From: an uncultured Alphaproteobacteria bacterium
Lineage (GTDB): Bacteria > Pseudomonadota > Alphaproteobacteria > UBA6615
DNA length: 64,000 nt
Assembly: GCA_943787445.1 (NCBI GenBank)
Contig: CALSML010000009.1
Location: 1-64,000 of the forward strand
Direction of reading: 5' to 3'
In this document: in pieces, positions 50,098-59,873 of the stretch
Position numbering within the stretch: the first letter of the stretch is position 1
Layout of the letters: each line of letters starts with the position of its first letter
The notes under the pieces: generated by a model
Database searches by the model: none
The model's input: the letters and a program-made list of their open reading frames with translations, nothing else
What the model was told of the DNA's origin: nothing
Position numbers and translations under genes: made by a program

Positions 50098-50359
50098 TCA
50101 GGCGAGGCCGAGCTTGCTGTCGAGTTGTCCACCGGAATCCAGCGCGAACAGGTCATCGCAGCCGCCGACATGCTCGTCATCGATGAAAATCTGCGGCACC
50201 GTATGCGCACCCATTGGCCCGTGCCATCATTTCCTGACGCTTGGATGAGTCAAAGCTGACATCGGTCTCTTCGAAATCGACGCCCTTTTTCTTGAGCAGG
50301 CGTTTCGCCGCGGAGCAATAGCCGCACATCATGCCGGTGTAAATTTCGACTTTCGCCAT
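50098..50359 (-). CDS. grxC: Glutaredoxin 3 (GrxC; frameshifted)
   Basis: 86 residues when repaired, the normal length. The redox motif is CGYC preceded by MM (TGMMCGYCSAAKRLL). The TVP cis-Pro motif and GGCDDL of the C-terminal half lie in the other frame (HTVPQIFIDDEHVGG), reached by removing one base of the three C at 50210-50212. It reduces disulfides with glutathione. The ATG at 50359 follows GGGAG. It lies downstream of comF, as in many Alphaproteobacteria. Confidence 0.85.
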
Positions 50360-50461
50360 CTTCACTCTCCCTGACTGCGTTCCCTGTTATCTAGGCAACC
50401 CGATGGGGTTTGACCAGAGGCCCTGTCCACAGCGGCTTCACATCGCCGTCATCACACCACA

Positions 50462-51173
50462 TTAGTGCGGACGATCCACCCGGGCCAGAACCAGCACATC
50501 CACGCGGGCAGCCCCGGCCTGCAGCAGCGCGCGGGTACAGGCCTACAGGGTCGCGCCAGTCGTATAGACATCATCCACCAGCACGATCCGCGTACCGCCC
50601 ATCCCGGCCTCCTGCCCCGCCCGCACGGCCGAAGGCACCCCGAACATTACTTCGGCGCTGAGCGGCATTGAGCCCGCCCTGGGTGGGGGTTGCGCGTATG
50701 CGGCGAAGCAGATTGACGCGCAGTTTTTTCCGCACAGTCAGCCTCACGGGCCAAAGCCTACGCCAGCAGGGCTGACTGGTTGAACCGCCGCCGCCAGAGT
50801 TGCACCGGATGCAGTGGCACCGGCACAATCATGTCGGCTTCGGCGACCAGTGTACCACCCGTACGGGCCAGCCAACGTCCGAAGGCGGGCGCGCCATGCA
50901 CCCGGTCCCGGTGTTTCAGACCGGTGACCAGATCCCGGCTCACATCGTTGTAGAGAAACACCGCCCGCGCCCGCGCAAAAAGCGGGCGGTCCCGGATGCA
51001 GGCCCCGCACAGTGCCGCGGGGCCTGATCGAACGCGAAGGGCATGCCGCAAGCATCACAGAAGGGTGCAGAGAAAAACACCGCCCCGTTCCAGCAATCAT
51101 GGCAAAGGGACCCCGGTTCTGACACCAGAGCATCACAGGCCAGACATTGGGGCGGCAGCACCGTGTCGAGCAT
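50462..51173 (-). CDS. ComF-family phosphoribosyltransferase-like protein (three frameshifts, two in-frame TAG)
   Basis: About 236 residues when repaired. The N-terminal zinc-ribbon part has CLACDAL, CHDCW and CDACG. The centre has VFLYNDVSRDLVTGLKH and VPVPLHPVQLWRRRFNQS. The phosphoribosyltransferase loop VLVDDVYTTGATL is near the end. Frames change near 51026, 50725 (run of A) and 50630. TAG codons at 50760-50758 and 50545-50543 both fall where Gln fits (CAG to TAG). It could be a true pseudogene or sequence error. ComF aids DNA uptake or recombination in some bacteria. Confidence 0.7.
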
Positions 51174-51326
51174 CTGGCGCTAAACATCCCGAAGCGCGCG
51201 CGAGACCAGCAAAGCCGGACGCAACAACTTCTCCATGGGGTATTCTGGCCTTCTCCGCCCCCCGGGAGTCAATTGTATCGCCGTGCATGCTTGGCGCTGG
51301 GCCGGGCCACGTGCGATAAAATCGTC

Positions 51327-52274
51327 ATGACCGGACCCGCCGCCATCTTCGACCGCGCACTCAAGCGCCAGCGCCGCGCGCGCATTGCCGCGCGCTTCGA
51401 CGATCACGATTTCCTGTTTCGTGAAATCGCCGTGCGGCTGGCCGAACGCGCCGGTGACATACGCCACGATTTCGCCCTCGCTCTCGATGCCGGATGCCGG
51501 ACCGGGTTGTTCACTCAGGCCGCACAGGAAATCATTCCCGGCAAGATCACCCGGTTCGTGCAAAGCGAGAGTTCACCCGGATTTGCCGCGACCGCCCGTG
51601 CCCGCAACAATGTCGAAACCATCGTCGCCGATGACGAGGCCCTGCCCTTTGCCCCGGCCAGCTTCGACCTGATTGCGAGTTGTGGCGTGCTACAGGGCCT
51701 CAACGATGTGCCCGGCGCACTGCTCCAGCTGCGCCAGTCGCTCCGGCCCGATGGACTGTTTCTGGGTGCCCTTCTGGGCGGGGAAACCCTGTTCGAACTG
51801 CGCGAGGCGCTGCTGACCGCCGAAGCCGAAATCGAAGGCGGGGCCAGCCCCCGCGTCGCGCCCTTTGCCGAGCTCTCCGATGCCGCCGGGTTGCTCCAGC
51901 GCGCCGGCTTCTCGCTGCCATTGGCCGATATGGACCCCATCGATGTCACCTACGAAAACGTCTTTCGCCTGATGCACGATCTGCGCGGTATGGGAGAGGC
52001 CAACACAAGGCTCGACCGCCGCCGTACCCCTACACGCCGGGCCACCCTGATGCGGGCAGGCGAAATCTATGCCGAACGGTTCGGCCGGCCCGACGGGCGC
52101 ATCCCGGCAAGCTTTCAGGTGTTTTTCCTGACCGGCTGGGCGCCCGATGCCAGCCAACCCAAACCCCTGCGTCCGGGCAGCGCCCGAACCCGCCTTGCCG
52201 ATGCGCTGGACACAACCGAGCGCGCCCTTGATGAAAAGACCGGTGCGGCCTTCCCCGTCCGGAACCCGGATTAA
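51327..52274 (+). CDS. Class I methyltransferase, BioC/NDUFAF5-like
   Basis: 315 residues from the ATG at 51327. The N-terminus IFDRALKRQRRARIAARF and the SAM region ALALDAGCRTGLFTQ, then FDLIASCGVLQGLNDVPGAL, are typical of the alphaproteobacterial protein related to mitochondrial NDUFAF5, which modifies a complex I subunit; BioC of biotin synthesis is the other relative. The end AEIYAERFGRPDGRIPASF followed by TGWAP fits this group. It is divergent from comF and followed after 5 bases by a membrane protein gene. Confidence 0.8.
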   Translation: MTGPAAIFDRALKRQRRARIAARFDDHDFLFREIAVRLAERAGDIRHDFALALDAGCRTGLFTQAAQEIIPGKITRFVQSESSPGFAATARARNNVETIVADDEALPFAPASFDLIASCGVLQGLNDVPGALLQLRQSLRPDGLFLGALLGGETLFELREALLTAEAEIEGGASPRVAPFAELSDAAGLLQRAGFSLPLADMDPIDVTYENVFRLMHDLRGMGEANTRLDRRRTPTRRATLMRAGEIYAERFGRPDGRIPASFQVFFLTGWAPDASQPKPLRPGSARTRLADALDTTERALDEKTGAAFPVRNPD

Positions 52275-52279
52275 CCGCC

Positions 52280-53104
52280 ATGCCTCTCAACCTGACCCAT
52301 GTTCTGGCACACGCACATCGCTATCTCTGGGCGAACCGGCAGGACCTGTTTGCCTATGCCTTCCTGCCCGTGGTGCTGCTCGCCATGATCGAAACCGCTG
52401 CCCTGTGGGCCTCGGGCGACTGGAAGGCCATGTTCCAGCCCGTGGTACTCGACCCGAACGACCCGGAGGCCGCAGCGACGGTGCTGCGGATCGGGATCAC
52501 CCATCTGTTGCGGATCGCCGCGCTGGCCTTTGCCTATGTGATGTTCGCCATTCCCTGGTATCGCAAACAGCTGGTCGGGGATGCCGGTCAGCAGATCAGC
52601 ACCGTCCTGCGCTGGAGCCCGCGCCACTGGCGGTTCATCTTCTCGTGCTTCGCTCTCATTCTGGGCCTGGCGGGTCTGATCATGGTGATTTCCATTCCCC
52701 TGAACGCGCTGGGCGCACTTATTCCCGGCTTCACCATCGCCGGCCCGGCCCTGCTGCTGATTTTCATCGGACTGACCGGTGCCCGCGTGCTCATGGCCTT
52801 CCCGGCACTCGCAGTCGACGAACCTCTGGGCTTTCGCCAGTCAATTCTCATGACCCGCGGTCGCAGCTGGATGCTCTTCGGTGTCGCCGTTCTGCCCCTC
52901 GCCGGGACGATCATGATCGCACTGATCGTTTCCAATCTGATCGCAGCCATTCTCGTCCCGCTGATCGGTCCGTCGATTTCACTGGTGCTCGTGACCGTCG
53001 TGCTGCTCGACGCGCTGTCCTTTATCGGCTTCGCCATCCAGATTTCCGCCCTGGCCTATGTCTATCAGCAACTCACCGGCCCGGGGCGCAGCGGTAGCGT
53101 TTAG
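52280..53104 (+). CDS. Hypothetical membrane protein, about six segments
   Basis: 274 residues. Hydrophobic segments lie near residues 22-45, 75-95, 115-135, 145-170, 195-220 and 225-260, with basic loops between them. No catalytic motif is visible. It begins 5 bases after the methyltransferase stop, so the two are co-translated, and it ends 1 base before the convergent mutT-like gene. I do not recognise the family. Confidence 0.7.
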   Translation: MPLNLTHVLAHAHRYLWANRQDLFAYAFLPVVLLAMIETAALWASGDWKAMFQPVVLDPNDPEAAATVLRIGITHLLRIAALAFAYVMFAIPWYRKQLVGDAGQQISTVLRWSPRHWRFIFSCFALILGLAGLIMVISIPLNALGALIPGFTIAGPALLLIFIGLTGARVLMAFPALAVDEPLGFRQSILMTRGRSWMLFGVAVLPLAGTIMIALIVSNLIAAILVPLIGPSISLVLVTVVLLDALSFIGFAIQISALAYVYQQLTGPGRSGSV

Positions 53105-53105
53105 T

Positions 53106-53525
53106 CTAGAGCAGGTCCTGCAGCTGGGCGACCAGCGGCACATCAGCGGGCGGCATGGGGTAGTTGCGCAGCGCGTTCGGGCGGACCCAGGTCAGGGTCT
53201 GTCCCTCTTGCGCAGTCGGCTCGCCCTGCCATTTGCGACAGACGAACAGCGGCATCAGCAAGTGAAACCCGTCATAGCCATGGCTGGCAAAGCCAATTGG
53301 CGCGAGGCAGCTTTCATGGGTGTCGATACCCAGCTCCTCATTCAGTTCGCGGATCAGCGCCGCTTCGGGTGTTTCACCCGGTTCGACCTTGCCGCCGGGA
53401 AACTCCCACAGTCCGGCCATCGACTTGCCTTCGGGGCGCTGGGCCAGCAGCACCCGGTTGTCGGCGTCGAGCAGCGCAACGGCACTGACCAGCAAAATCG
53501 GCACGCCTGCGGGTGCGTCCCCCAT
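53106..53525 (-). CDS. (Deoxy)nucleoside triphosphate pyrophosphohydrolase, MutT/Nudix
   Basis: 139 residues from the ATG at 53525. The Nudix box is complete: GGKVEPGE, then RELNEELGI (about residues 40-61). The N-terminus VSAVALLDADNRVLLAQRPEG and a C-terminal half without an adenine-glycosylase domain fit MutT, which removes 8-oxo-dGTP. It lies 5 bases downstream of argJ in the same direction, a conserved argJ-mutT pair in Alphaproteobacteria. Confidence 0.88.
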   Translation of the reverse strand: MGDAPAGVPILLVSAVALLDADNRVLLAQRPEGKSMAGLWEFPGGKVEPGETPEAALIRELNEELGIDTHESCLAPIGFASHGYDGFHLLMPLFVCRKWQGEPTAQEGQTLTWVRPNALRNYPMPPADVPLVAQLQDLL

Positions 53526-53530
53526 GGCGA

Positions 53531-54826
53531 CTAGCTCCGGTAGTCGGCGTTGATCGTGATGTAGCCGTGAGTCAGGTCGCAGGTCCACACGGTGCCGCGT
53601 CCGCGCCCGATGCCCAGATCCACATCCACGGTGATCTCGTCACCTTTCATGTAGGCGGCGACCGGGGCTTCGTCATAGCCATGCACCAGCTGGCCGTCGC
53701 GGGTGATCTGGGTCTCCCCGAAACCGATCGACAATTTGTCCCGGTCGGCCTTCTCGCCTGCCTTGCCCACCGCCATCACCACCCGCCCCCAATTGGGGTC
53801 TTCGCCGGCAATCGCGGTCTTGACCAGCGGCGAATTGGCAATCGCTAATCCGACAATACGCGCGGCCTTCTTGGATTCCGCACCGGTGACGTTAATGGTG
53901 ACGAATTTCTGCGCGCCCTCGCCATCGCGCACGATCTGCTGGGCGAGGTCGACGAAGATATCCTTGAGTGCTGCCTTGAAACCGGCCAGCGCCTTGTCGG
54001 CGGAACTGGTGATCCGCGGCTGACCCCGCACCTGCCCTGTGGCGAACAGCAGCACGGTGTCCGAGGTGGAGGTGTCGCTGTCGACGGTGATCGCATTGAA
54101 GGATTCATCAGCCGCCGTGCGCACCAGGCGCTGCAGCACCGGTGCGGGAATTTTCGCATCGGTGAAGACAAAGCCCAGCATTGTCGCCATATCCGGCGCG
54201 ATCATACCCGAGCCCTTGGCGAACCCCGACAATGTCACCTCGGTCTTGCCGATGTTCACCTTGCGGGTGGCACCCTTGGGGAAGGTGTCCGTGGTCATGA
54301 TGGCTTCGGCGGCATCCTTCCAGGATTTCGCCGCGAGTGATTTCTTCATCGTGCCGATTTTGCTGGCGATGTAGTCCGGCGCGCGCGGCTCACCAATCAC
54401 GCCGGTGGAGGCCACGAAAACGTCCTGGGCCCGACAGCCGAAAAGATGAGCGGCTTCCCCGGTGGTCTGGGCCACCTGGAGATCACCCGCATTGCCGGTG
54501 AAGGCATTCGCATTGCCGGAATTCACCACCAGCACCCGGGCCTCGCCACGCGGCAGGATGGCCCGGCACCAGTCGACCGGGGCAGACGGGCACTTGGACC
54601 GGGTCAGCACGCCGGCCACTGTTGTGCCCGGTGCCATCTCGGCGACCATCAGGTCCTTGACGCCCTTGTGCTTCTTCAGGCCGACCGTACGGCCCGCCAG
54701 ACGGACCCCGGCGACCGGCGCCATGGCCGGAAAGCGTGACGGTGCCAGCGGTGACCGGACCAGCGCGGGCGACTTGGCGGTCGCCTTGCTCTTTGATACC
54801 TTTTTGGATGCCCCTGATTTGGCCAT
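53531..54826 (-). CDS. argJ: Bifunctional ornithine acetyltransferase/N-acetylglutamate synthase ArgJ
   Basis: 431 residues. It recycles the acetyl group in arginine synthesis. The self-cleavage and catalytic Thr is in APDMATMLGFVF (about residues 218-229). Other features are VVNSGNANAFTG and SGFAKGSGMIAPD. The N-terminus has about 30 extra Lys/Ser-rich residues compared with the shortest family members. Upstream lies a parvulin gene and downstream mutT. Confidence 0.94.
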   Translation of the reverse strand: MAKSGASKKVSKSKATAKSPALVRSPLAPSRFPAMAPVAGVRLAGRTVGLKKHKGVKDLMVAEMAPGTTVAGVLTRSKCPSAPVDWCRAILPRGEARVLVVNSGNANAFTGNAGDLQVAQTTGEAAHLFGCRAQDVFVASTGVIGEPRAPDYIASKIGTMKKSLAAKSWKDAAEAIMTTDTFPKGATRKVNIGKTEVTLSGFAKGSGMIAPDMATMLGFVFTDAKIPAPVLQRLVRTAADESFNAITVDSDTSTSDTVLLFATGQVRGQPRITSSADKALAGFKAALKDIFVDLAQQIVRDGEGAQKFVTINVTGAESKKAARIVGLAIANSPLVKTAIAGEDPNWGRVVMAVGKAGEKADRDKLSIGFGETQITRDGQLVHGYDEAPVAAYMKGDEITVDVDLGIGRGRGTVWTCDLTHGYITINADYRS

Positions 54827-54883
54827 CGTGAAAACCCCCGCAAAAATACGACCGGGAGTGACCGGGGAAGAGGCTGAAAGGCG

Positions 54884-55747
54884 CTACTTCTTCGGCGTAT
54901 CCACGACCGGCGAGCCGTCGATATTGAACAGTTCAATCTTCGCGTCGGCTCGCAATTCCGCCATATGCGCGGCGATCAGATCACGCGTCAACTGCTGTTC
55001 GATCTGACCACGCGATTCCTCGAATGACGGGGCGGGCTGACGGCGCTTGTCGACGACCTTGATGACATGCCAGCCGAACTCCGATTTCACCGGATCGGGG
55101 CCGATCGTGCCCGGCTTGAGCGCAAAGGCGGCATCGGCAAAGGGCTGCACCATGGCGCTGCGCACGAAGTAGCCCAGATCACCGCCGCGCGGCGCGCTGG
55201 GGCCGGTGGAGCGCTCGCGGGCGAGCTTGTCGAAATCCGCACCGCCGTTGAGCGCCTTGATGATATCTGTCGCGTCCTGCTCGTCCTCGACCAGAATATG
55301 GCTTGCGCGCACTTCCAGCGGACCTTCGGTCTTGCCGATGGTCTCGTCATAGACCTTCTGAAGCTCATCCTCGCTGATGCCCTTGGCAATCAGGCGGTTC
55401 ATATAGACCTGCTGGATTGCCACCTTCTCGAATTCGGCCATCTGCTCGAGGACCTGGGGGTCTTTCTGCAAGTCATCGGCCCGGCCGGCGACAGCCAGCA
55501 ATTCACCATCGACCAGTTGCTGGACGATCTGCGGGAAGATCACATTGATCGGAACCTGGCGAAACCGTTCGGGCAGGCGCGAATAGGCCAGAGCCACATC
55601 GGACTGGCGAATCTCGGAATCACCCACCCGGGCCACGACCGGGTTCTCCGCAGGCTTGGCATCGGCGCCGCTCTGCTGGGCATGGGCGGGGACCGAAACA
55701 CTCAAAACGAGGGTCAGCGCAGCAAGCGCGGTGAAAAAACGGTTCAT
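54884..55747 (-). CDS. Periplasmic peptidyl-prolyl isomerase, parvulin type
   Basis: 287 residues with a Sec signal peptide ending at PAHAQQ (about residue 24). An N-terminal SurA-like helical region (EIRQSDVALAYSRLP) precedes one parvulin domain, about residues 140-235 (ASHILVEDEQDA and FGWHVIKVVDKR). It helps exported proteins fold. It is divergent from secA, which fits a role in handling secreted proteins. The order secA / parvulin-argJ-mutT is conserved in related bacteria. Confidence 0.9.
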   Translation of the reverse strand: MNRFFTALAALTLVLSVSVPAHAQQSGADAKPAENPVVARVGDSEIRQSDVALAYSRLPERFRQVPINVIFPQIVQQLVDGELLAVAGRADDLQKDPQVLEQMAEFEKVAIQQVYMNRLIAKGISEDELQKVYDETIGKTEGPLEVRASHILVEDEQDATDIIKALNGGADFDKLARERSTGPSAPRGGDLGYFVRSAMVQPFADAAFALKPGTIGPDPVKSEFGWHVIKVVDKRRQPAPSFEESRGQIEQQLTRDLIAAHMAELRADAKIELFNIDGSPVVDTPKK

Positions 55748-56073
55748 CTGTAACTCCTGTGAATTCGGGCATTCAACAGTGATCCGTCGAAGGCTCGGGC
55801 AGATTGCCGGTTTCGCCTTGCGGGTTCAACCCGGAGCACCGAACAGATGGCCGGAAAACACGGCAAATTGAAGAAGAAATGCGGCAGCAGAAGGGCATTG
55901 GGCGCCCGCAGGCGCGGCGACGCGTTTCCCGGCGTTGACACTTCCCCGGACGACCCCTAGACAATGCCCGAAAATTCCCCATCTCTTGGGAACACACGGC
56001 TTGCCGGGAACTCACGAACCGGGCGTTGCGAATTCTTCGCCCGTGCCAAGCATTTTGCCTTTGAGGAGGCTTC
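55748..56073. other. Divergent intergenic region before secA
   Basis: 326 bases between the parvulin gene and secA. Plus- and minus-strand frames here are poor in ribosome sites and have no family resemblance. GGAGG is present just before the secA ATG. A TTGACA box at 55934-55939 could be a secA -35 element, with a weak -10 downstream (TAGACAAT at about 55959). Confidence 0.4.
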
Positions 56074-58791
56074 ATGGTCCTCAGTCTGGTCACCAAGGCC
56101 TTCGGGACAGCAAACGACCGCTACCTGAAACGCCTGAAGAAGAATGTCGACGCGATCAATGCCATTGAGCCCGAGCTCGAGGCTCTTGACGATGCTGCCC
56201 TGCGCGCACGCACGGATGAATTCCGCCAGCGCCTCGCCAATGGCGAGACCCTCGACGACATTCTGGTCGACGCCTTCGCCACCGTTCGCGAAGCGGCCAA
56301 GCGGACGCTCGGCCAGCGCCATTTCGACGTCCAGCTGCTCGGCGGCATGATCCTGCACAAGGGCATGATCGCTGAAATGAAGACCGGTGAAGGCAAGACC
56401 CTTGTCGCCACCCTGCCTGTCTATCTGAACGCACTCGCAGGTCAGGGCGTCCATGTGGTCACCGTGAACGACTATCTGGCACAGCGTGACTCCGCCTGGA
56501 TGGCGAATGTCTACGAATTCCTCGGCCTGACAGTCGATTGCATCACCAACGGGCTGTCCGATGACGAACGCCGGACCGCCTACGCCTGTGATGTGACCTA
56601 CGGCACGAACAACGAATTCGGCTTCGACTATCTGCGCGACAACATGAAGTTCGATCTGGCCGATATGGTGCAGCGCGACTTCAACTTCGCCATCGTCGAT
56701 GAAGTGGACTCGATTCTCATCGATGAAGCGCGGACACCGCTGATCATCTCCGGCCCGGTGGAAGATTCCTCCAGCGCCTATAAGAGCGTCGATGCCATCA
56801 TCCCGAAACTGACCGCGGATGACTACGAGGTCGACGAGAAGGCCCGCGCAGCGACCATGACCGATGAAGGTGTCGAGCACGCCGAAAAGCTCCTCGCCGA
56901 AGCCGGTCTGCTCGAAGACGGTGCCAGCCTCTACGACATAACAAGTGTCACGATCCTGCATCATGTGAATCAGGCTCTGCGCGCCCACAAGCTCTTCCAG
57001 CGCGACAAGGACTACATCGTCAAGGACAACAAGGTTGTCATCATCGACGAATTCACCGGTCGCATGATGGAAGGACGGCGGTTCTCCGACGGACTGCATC
57101 AGGCCCTCGAAGCCAAGGAAAATGCGGAAATCCAGAACGAGAACCAGACCCTGGCCTCGATCACATTCCAGAACTATTTCCGCCTCTACCCCAAACTGGC
57201 CGGCATGACCGGTACCGCGATGACGGAATCGGCTGAGTTCGCAGAGATCTATCAGCTCGAAGTGGTCGACATGCCGACCAACAACCCGATGATCCGTGAC
57301 GATCACAATGACGAGGTCTATCGGACCCTTGCTGAAAAGCACAACGCCATCATCGAACTCGTCGAGGATTGTGTTGCACGTGGCCAGCCCGTGCTGGTCG
57401 GCACCGTCTCCATTGAAAAGTCGGAGGAGATCTCCGAAGCCCTCAAGGTCAAGAAGATCGCGCATGAGGTTCTCAACGCACGCCACCACGAACGCGAAGC
57501 CTATATCATCGGCCAGGCCGGCGTTCCCGGCGCGGTGACCATCGCCACCAACATGGCCGGTCGCGGCACCGATATTCAGTTGGGCGGCAATCTCGAACTG
57601 CGTCTCGCCGCCGAACTCGAAGGGATCGAGGACGAAGCCGCACGGACGGCAAAGGAAGCCGAAATCAAGGCCGAGGTTCAGGCCCTGCACGATCAGGTGC
57701 TGGAAGCCGGCGGATTGTTCGTCATGGGCACCGAGCGGCACGAAAGCCGCCGGATCGACAACCAGCTGCGCGGCCGTTCGGGCCGTCAGGGTGATCCGGG
57801 CACCTCGCATTTCTTCCTGTCACTCGATGACGATCTGATGCGCATCTTCGGGTCCGAGCGCATGGACAGCATGCTCCAGAAGCTGGGCATCGAAGAGGGA
57901 GAGGCCATCGTTCACCCCTGGATCAACAAGGCGCTTGAAAAGGCCCAGCAGAAGGTCGAAGCCCGCAACTTCGACATCCGCAAGCAGCTGCTCCAATACG
58001 ATGATGTGATGAATGACCAGCGCAAGGTCATCTACGAGCAACGCAAGGATCTGATGCATATCGACGATGTGTCAGACACCATCAAATCGATGCGCGACGA
58101 AGTCCTCGATGATCTGATCGCCCGCACGATCCCGCAGAAGACCTTTGCCGAACAATGGGACACGGATTTGCTACACGAGGAATGCCTGCGCCTCTTCGCA
58201 CTGGATATTCCGGCCGAGGACTGGGCCCGTGAAGAAGGCATCGCCGACGAAGAGATTCGCGACCGCCTGCAGGTCATGATCGACGAGAAGATGGCCGCCA
58301 AGGCGGTCAATTACGGCGCCGAGCTGATGCGCATGGCGGAAAAGAACCTGCTGCTGCAGATTCTCGATCAGTACTGGAAAGATCACCTGCTGCGCCTCGA
58401 CCATCTGCGTCAGGGCATTGGCCTGCGTGCCTTTGGGCAGAAGAACCCGCTCAACGAATACAAACGCGAAGCTTTCGACATGTTCCAGGACATGCTCGCA
58501 CGACTGCGCGAGGGGGTGACCCAGCTGCTCAGCCATATCGAGATTCAGGTGGAATCCAACAACCCGGTCCCTGACCCCGAAGCCCCCCAGAATACCGAGG
58601 CCCGGCACGAAATGGCAGGGGCCTTCGGTGATGCACAGGCCGCACCGTTGGGCGGGGCGCAACCCGCGCGCAATCAGGTCGCCGAAATCGACCCGAACAA
58701 CCCCGCGACCTGGGGCAAGGTGTCACGCAACGCCGCCTGCCCATGCGGCAGCGGCAAGAAGTACAAGCACTGTCACGGCAAAGTCGCTTAG
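56074..58791 (+). CDS. secA: Preprotein translocase ATPase SecA
   Basis: 905 residues, full length. It drives export through SecYEG. Walker A is [11 protein letters not shown] (about residue 103), the DEAD-like box is in [15 protein letters not shown], and the helicase motif is [13 protein letters not shown]. The C-terminal zinc finger [14 protein letters not shown] binds SecB and lipids. GAGGAGG immediately upstream gives a clear start. No frame problems are present. Confidence 0.97.
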   Translation: MVLSLVTKAFGTANDRYLKRLKKNVDAINAIEPELEALDDAALRARTDEFRQRLANGETLDDILVDAFATVREAAKRTLGQRHFDVQLLGGMILHKGMIAEMKTGEGKTLVATLPVYLNALAGQGVHVVTVNDYLAQRDSAWMANVYEFLGLTVDCITNGLSDDERRTAYACDVTYGTNNEFGFDYLRDNMKFDLADMVQRDFNFAIVDEVDSILIDEARTPLIISGPVEDSSSAYKSVDAIIPKLTADDYEVDEKARAATMTDEGVEHAEKLLAEAGLLEDGASLYDITSVTILHHVNQALRAHKLFQRDKDYIVKDNKVVIIDEFTGRMMEGRRFSDGLHQALEAKENAEIQNENQTLASITFQNYFRLYPKLAGMTGTAMTESAEFAEIYQLEVVDMPTNNPMIRDDHNDEVYRTLAEKHNAIIELVEDCVARGQPVLVGTVSIEKSEEISEALKVKKIAHEVLNARHHEREAYIIGQAGVPGAVTIATNMAGRGTDIQLGGNLELRLAAELEGIEDEAARTAKEAEIKAEVQALHDQVLEAGGLFVMGTERHESRRIDNQLRGRSGRQGDPGTSHFFLSLDDDLMRIFGSERMDSMLQKLGIEEGEAIVHPWINKALEKAQQKVEARNFDIRKQLLQYDDVMNDQRKVIYEQRKDLMHIDDVSDTIKSMRDEVLDDLIARTIPQKTFAEQWDTDLLHEECLRLFALDIPAEDWAREEGIADEEIRDRLQVMIDEKMAAKAVNYGAELMRMAEKNLLLQILDQYWKDHLLRLDHLRQGIGLRAFGQKNPLNEYKREAFDMFQDMLARLREGVTQLLSHIEIQVESNNPVPDPEAPQNTEARHEMAGAFGDAQAAPLGGAQPARNQVAEIDPNNPATWGKVSRNAACPCGSGKKYKHCHGKVA

Positions 58792-58873
58792 CTGGCGTCA
58801 GATCCGTCTGACTGCGCCCCGGTCAGGTCGCGCGCGATTTGACTGAACAGCGAATACCGCAACGCGCAGCCGT

Positions 58874-59827
58874 CTAGACCAGCGCCGCCGTACCGAGATT
58901 TGCGAACTTCTCACGCCGATGGGTCTTCAGGGCCGCGCCATCCATGCCCTCCAGTTCGCGCAACGCCTCATCCACCGCGACGCCGACCGCAGAAATGGCA
59001 ACGCCCGTATCACGCTGGGCACCCCCCAGCGGTTCCGCGATCACCCCATCAATCAGCTTCAGGCGCGCCAGATCCTGCGCCGTGATCTTCAGGGCTTCCG
59101 CCGCATCCTGGGCCCGGGCCGCATCGCGCCAGAGTATCGAGGCACAGCCTTCCGGCGAAATCACCGAATAGACGGCATGCTCCAGCATGAAGACCTTGTT
59201 CGCGGTCGCGATGGCAATCGCGCCGCCAGACCCGCCTTCCCCGATGATGACCGATACGAACGGAACGGTGAGCCCCAGACAGGACTGGATCGCGCGTGCA
59301 ATCGCTTCGGACTGGCCCCGTTCTTCCGCACCCACGCCGGGATAAGCGCCAGACGTGTCCACGAAAGAGAGCAACGGCAGATCAAACCGGTTGGCCAGTT
59401 CCATCACCCGCTGCGCCTTGCGATAGCCTTCCGGGCGAGCCATGCCGAAATTGTGGGCAATCCGGCTGTCGGTGTCGTTGCCCTTTTCATGGCCGAGGAC
59501 CGCAACCGCGCGCCCCCGGAACCGACCCAGCCCGGCCACCAGTGCTGCATCCTCGGAAAACAACCTGTCCCCGGCCAGCGGCACGAAATCGGTGATCAGT
59601 TCGGAAACATAGTCGCCGCATTTCGGTCGTCCCGGATGGCGGGCCACCAGCACCTTCTGCCACGGCGTCAGTCGGCCATAGGTCTGACGCAACTGACGAT
59701 CGACCTTCTCTTCGAGCTTGCCCACCTCATTGGCGATATTGATCGTGCCATCGGACAAATGGCGCAGTTCCTCGATTTTGCCTTCGAGGTCGGCGATGGG
59801 TTTCTCAAAATCCAGAAAATGCGGCAT
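58874..59827 (-). CDS. accA: Acetyl-CoA carboxylase carboxyltransferase subunit alpha
   Basis: 317 residues. With AccD it transfers CO2 from carboxybiotin to acetyl-CoA in fatty-acid synthesis. The family features are [18 protein letters not shown] at the start, LVGRHP-like [33 protein letters not shown]-type core and [13 protein letters not shown] (oxyanion loop). It is convergent with secA and follows xerD in the same direction after 46 bases. Confidence 0.95.
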   Translation of the reverse strand: MPHFLDFEKPIADLEGKIEELRHLSDGTINIANEVGKLEEKVDRQLRQTYGRLTPWQKVLVARHPGRPKCGDYVSELITDFVPLAGDRLFSEDAALVAGLGRFRGRAVAVLGHEKGNDTDSRIAHNFGMARPEGYRKAQRVMELANRFDLPLLSFVDTSGAYPGVGAEERGQSEAIARAIQSCLGLTVPFVSVIIGEGGSGGAIAIATANKVFMLEHAVYSVISPEGCASILWRDAARAQDAAEALKITAQDLARLKLIDGVIAEPLGGAQRDTGVAISAVGVAVDEALRELEGMDGAALKTHRREKFANLGTAALV

Positions 59828-59873
59828 GAGCCATTCCTACAACATTCTGAAACGGGGCTGAAGCAAGGTGACG

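Noticed and set aside
55957-57810. Long minus-strand open frame opposite secA
   Set aside because: It is a shadow of the secA coding frame and resembles no family.
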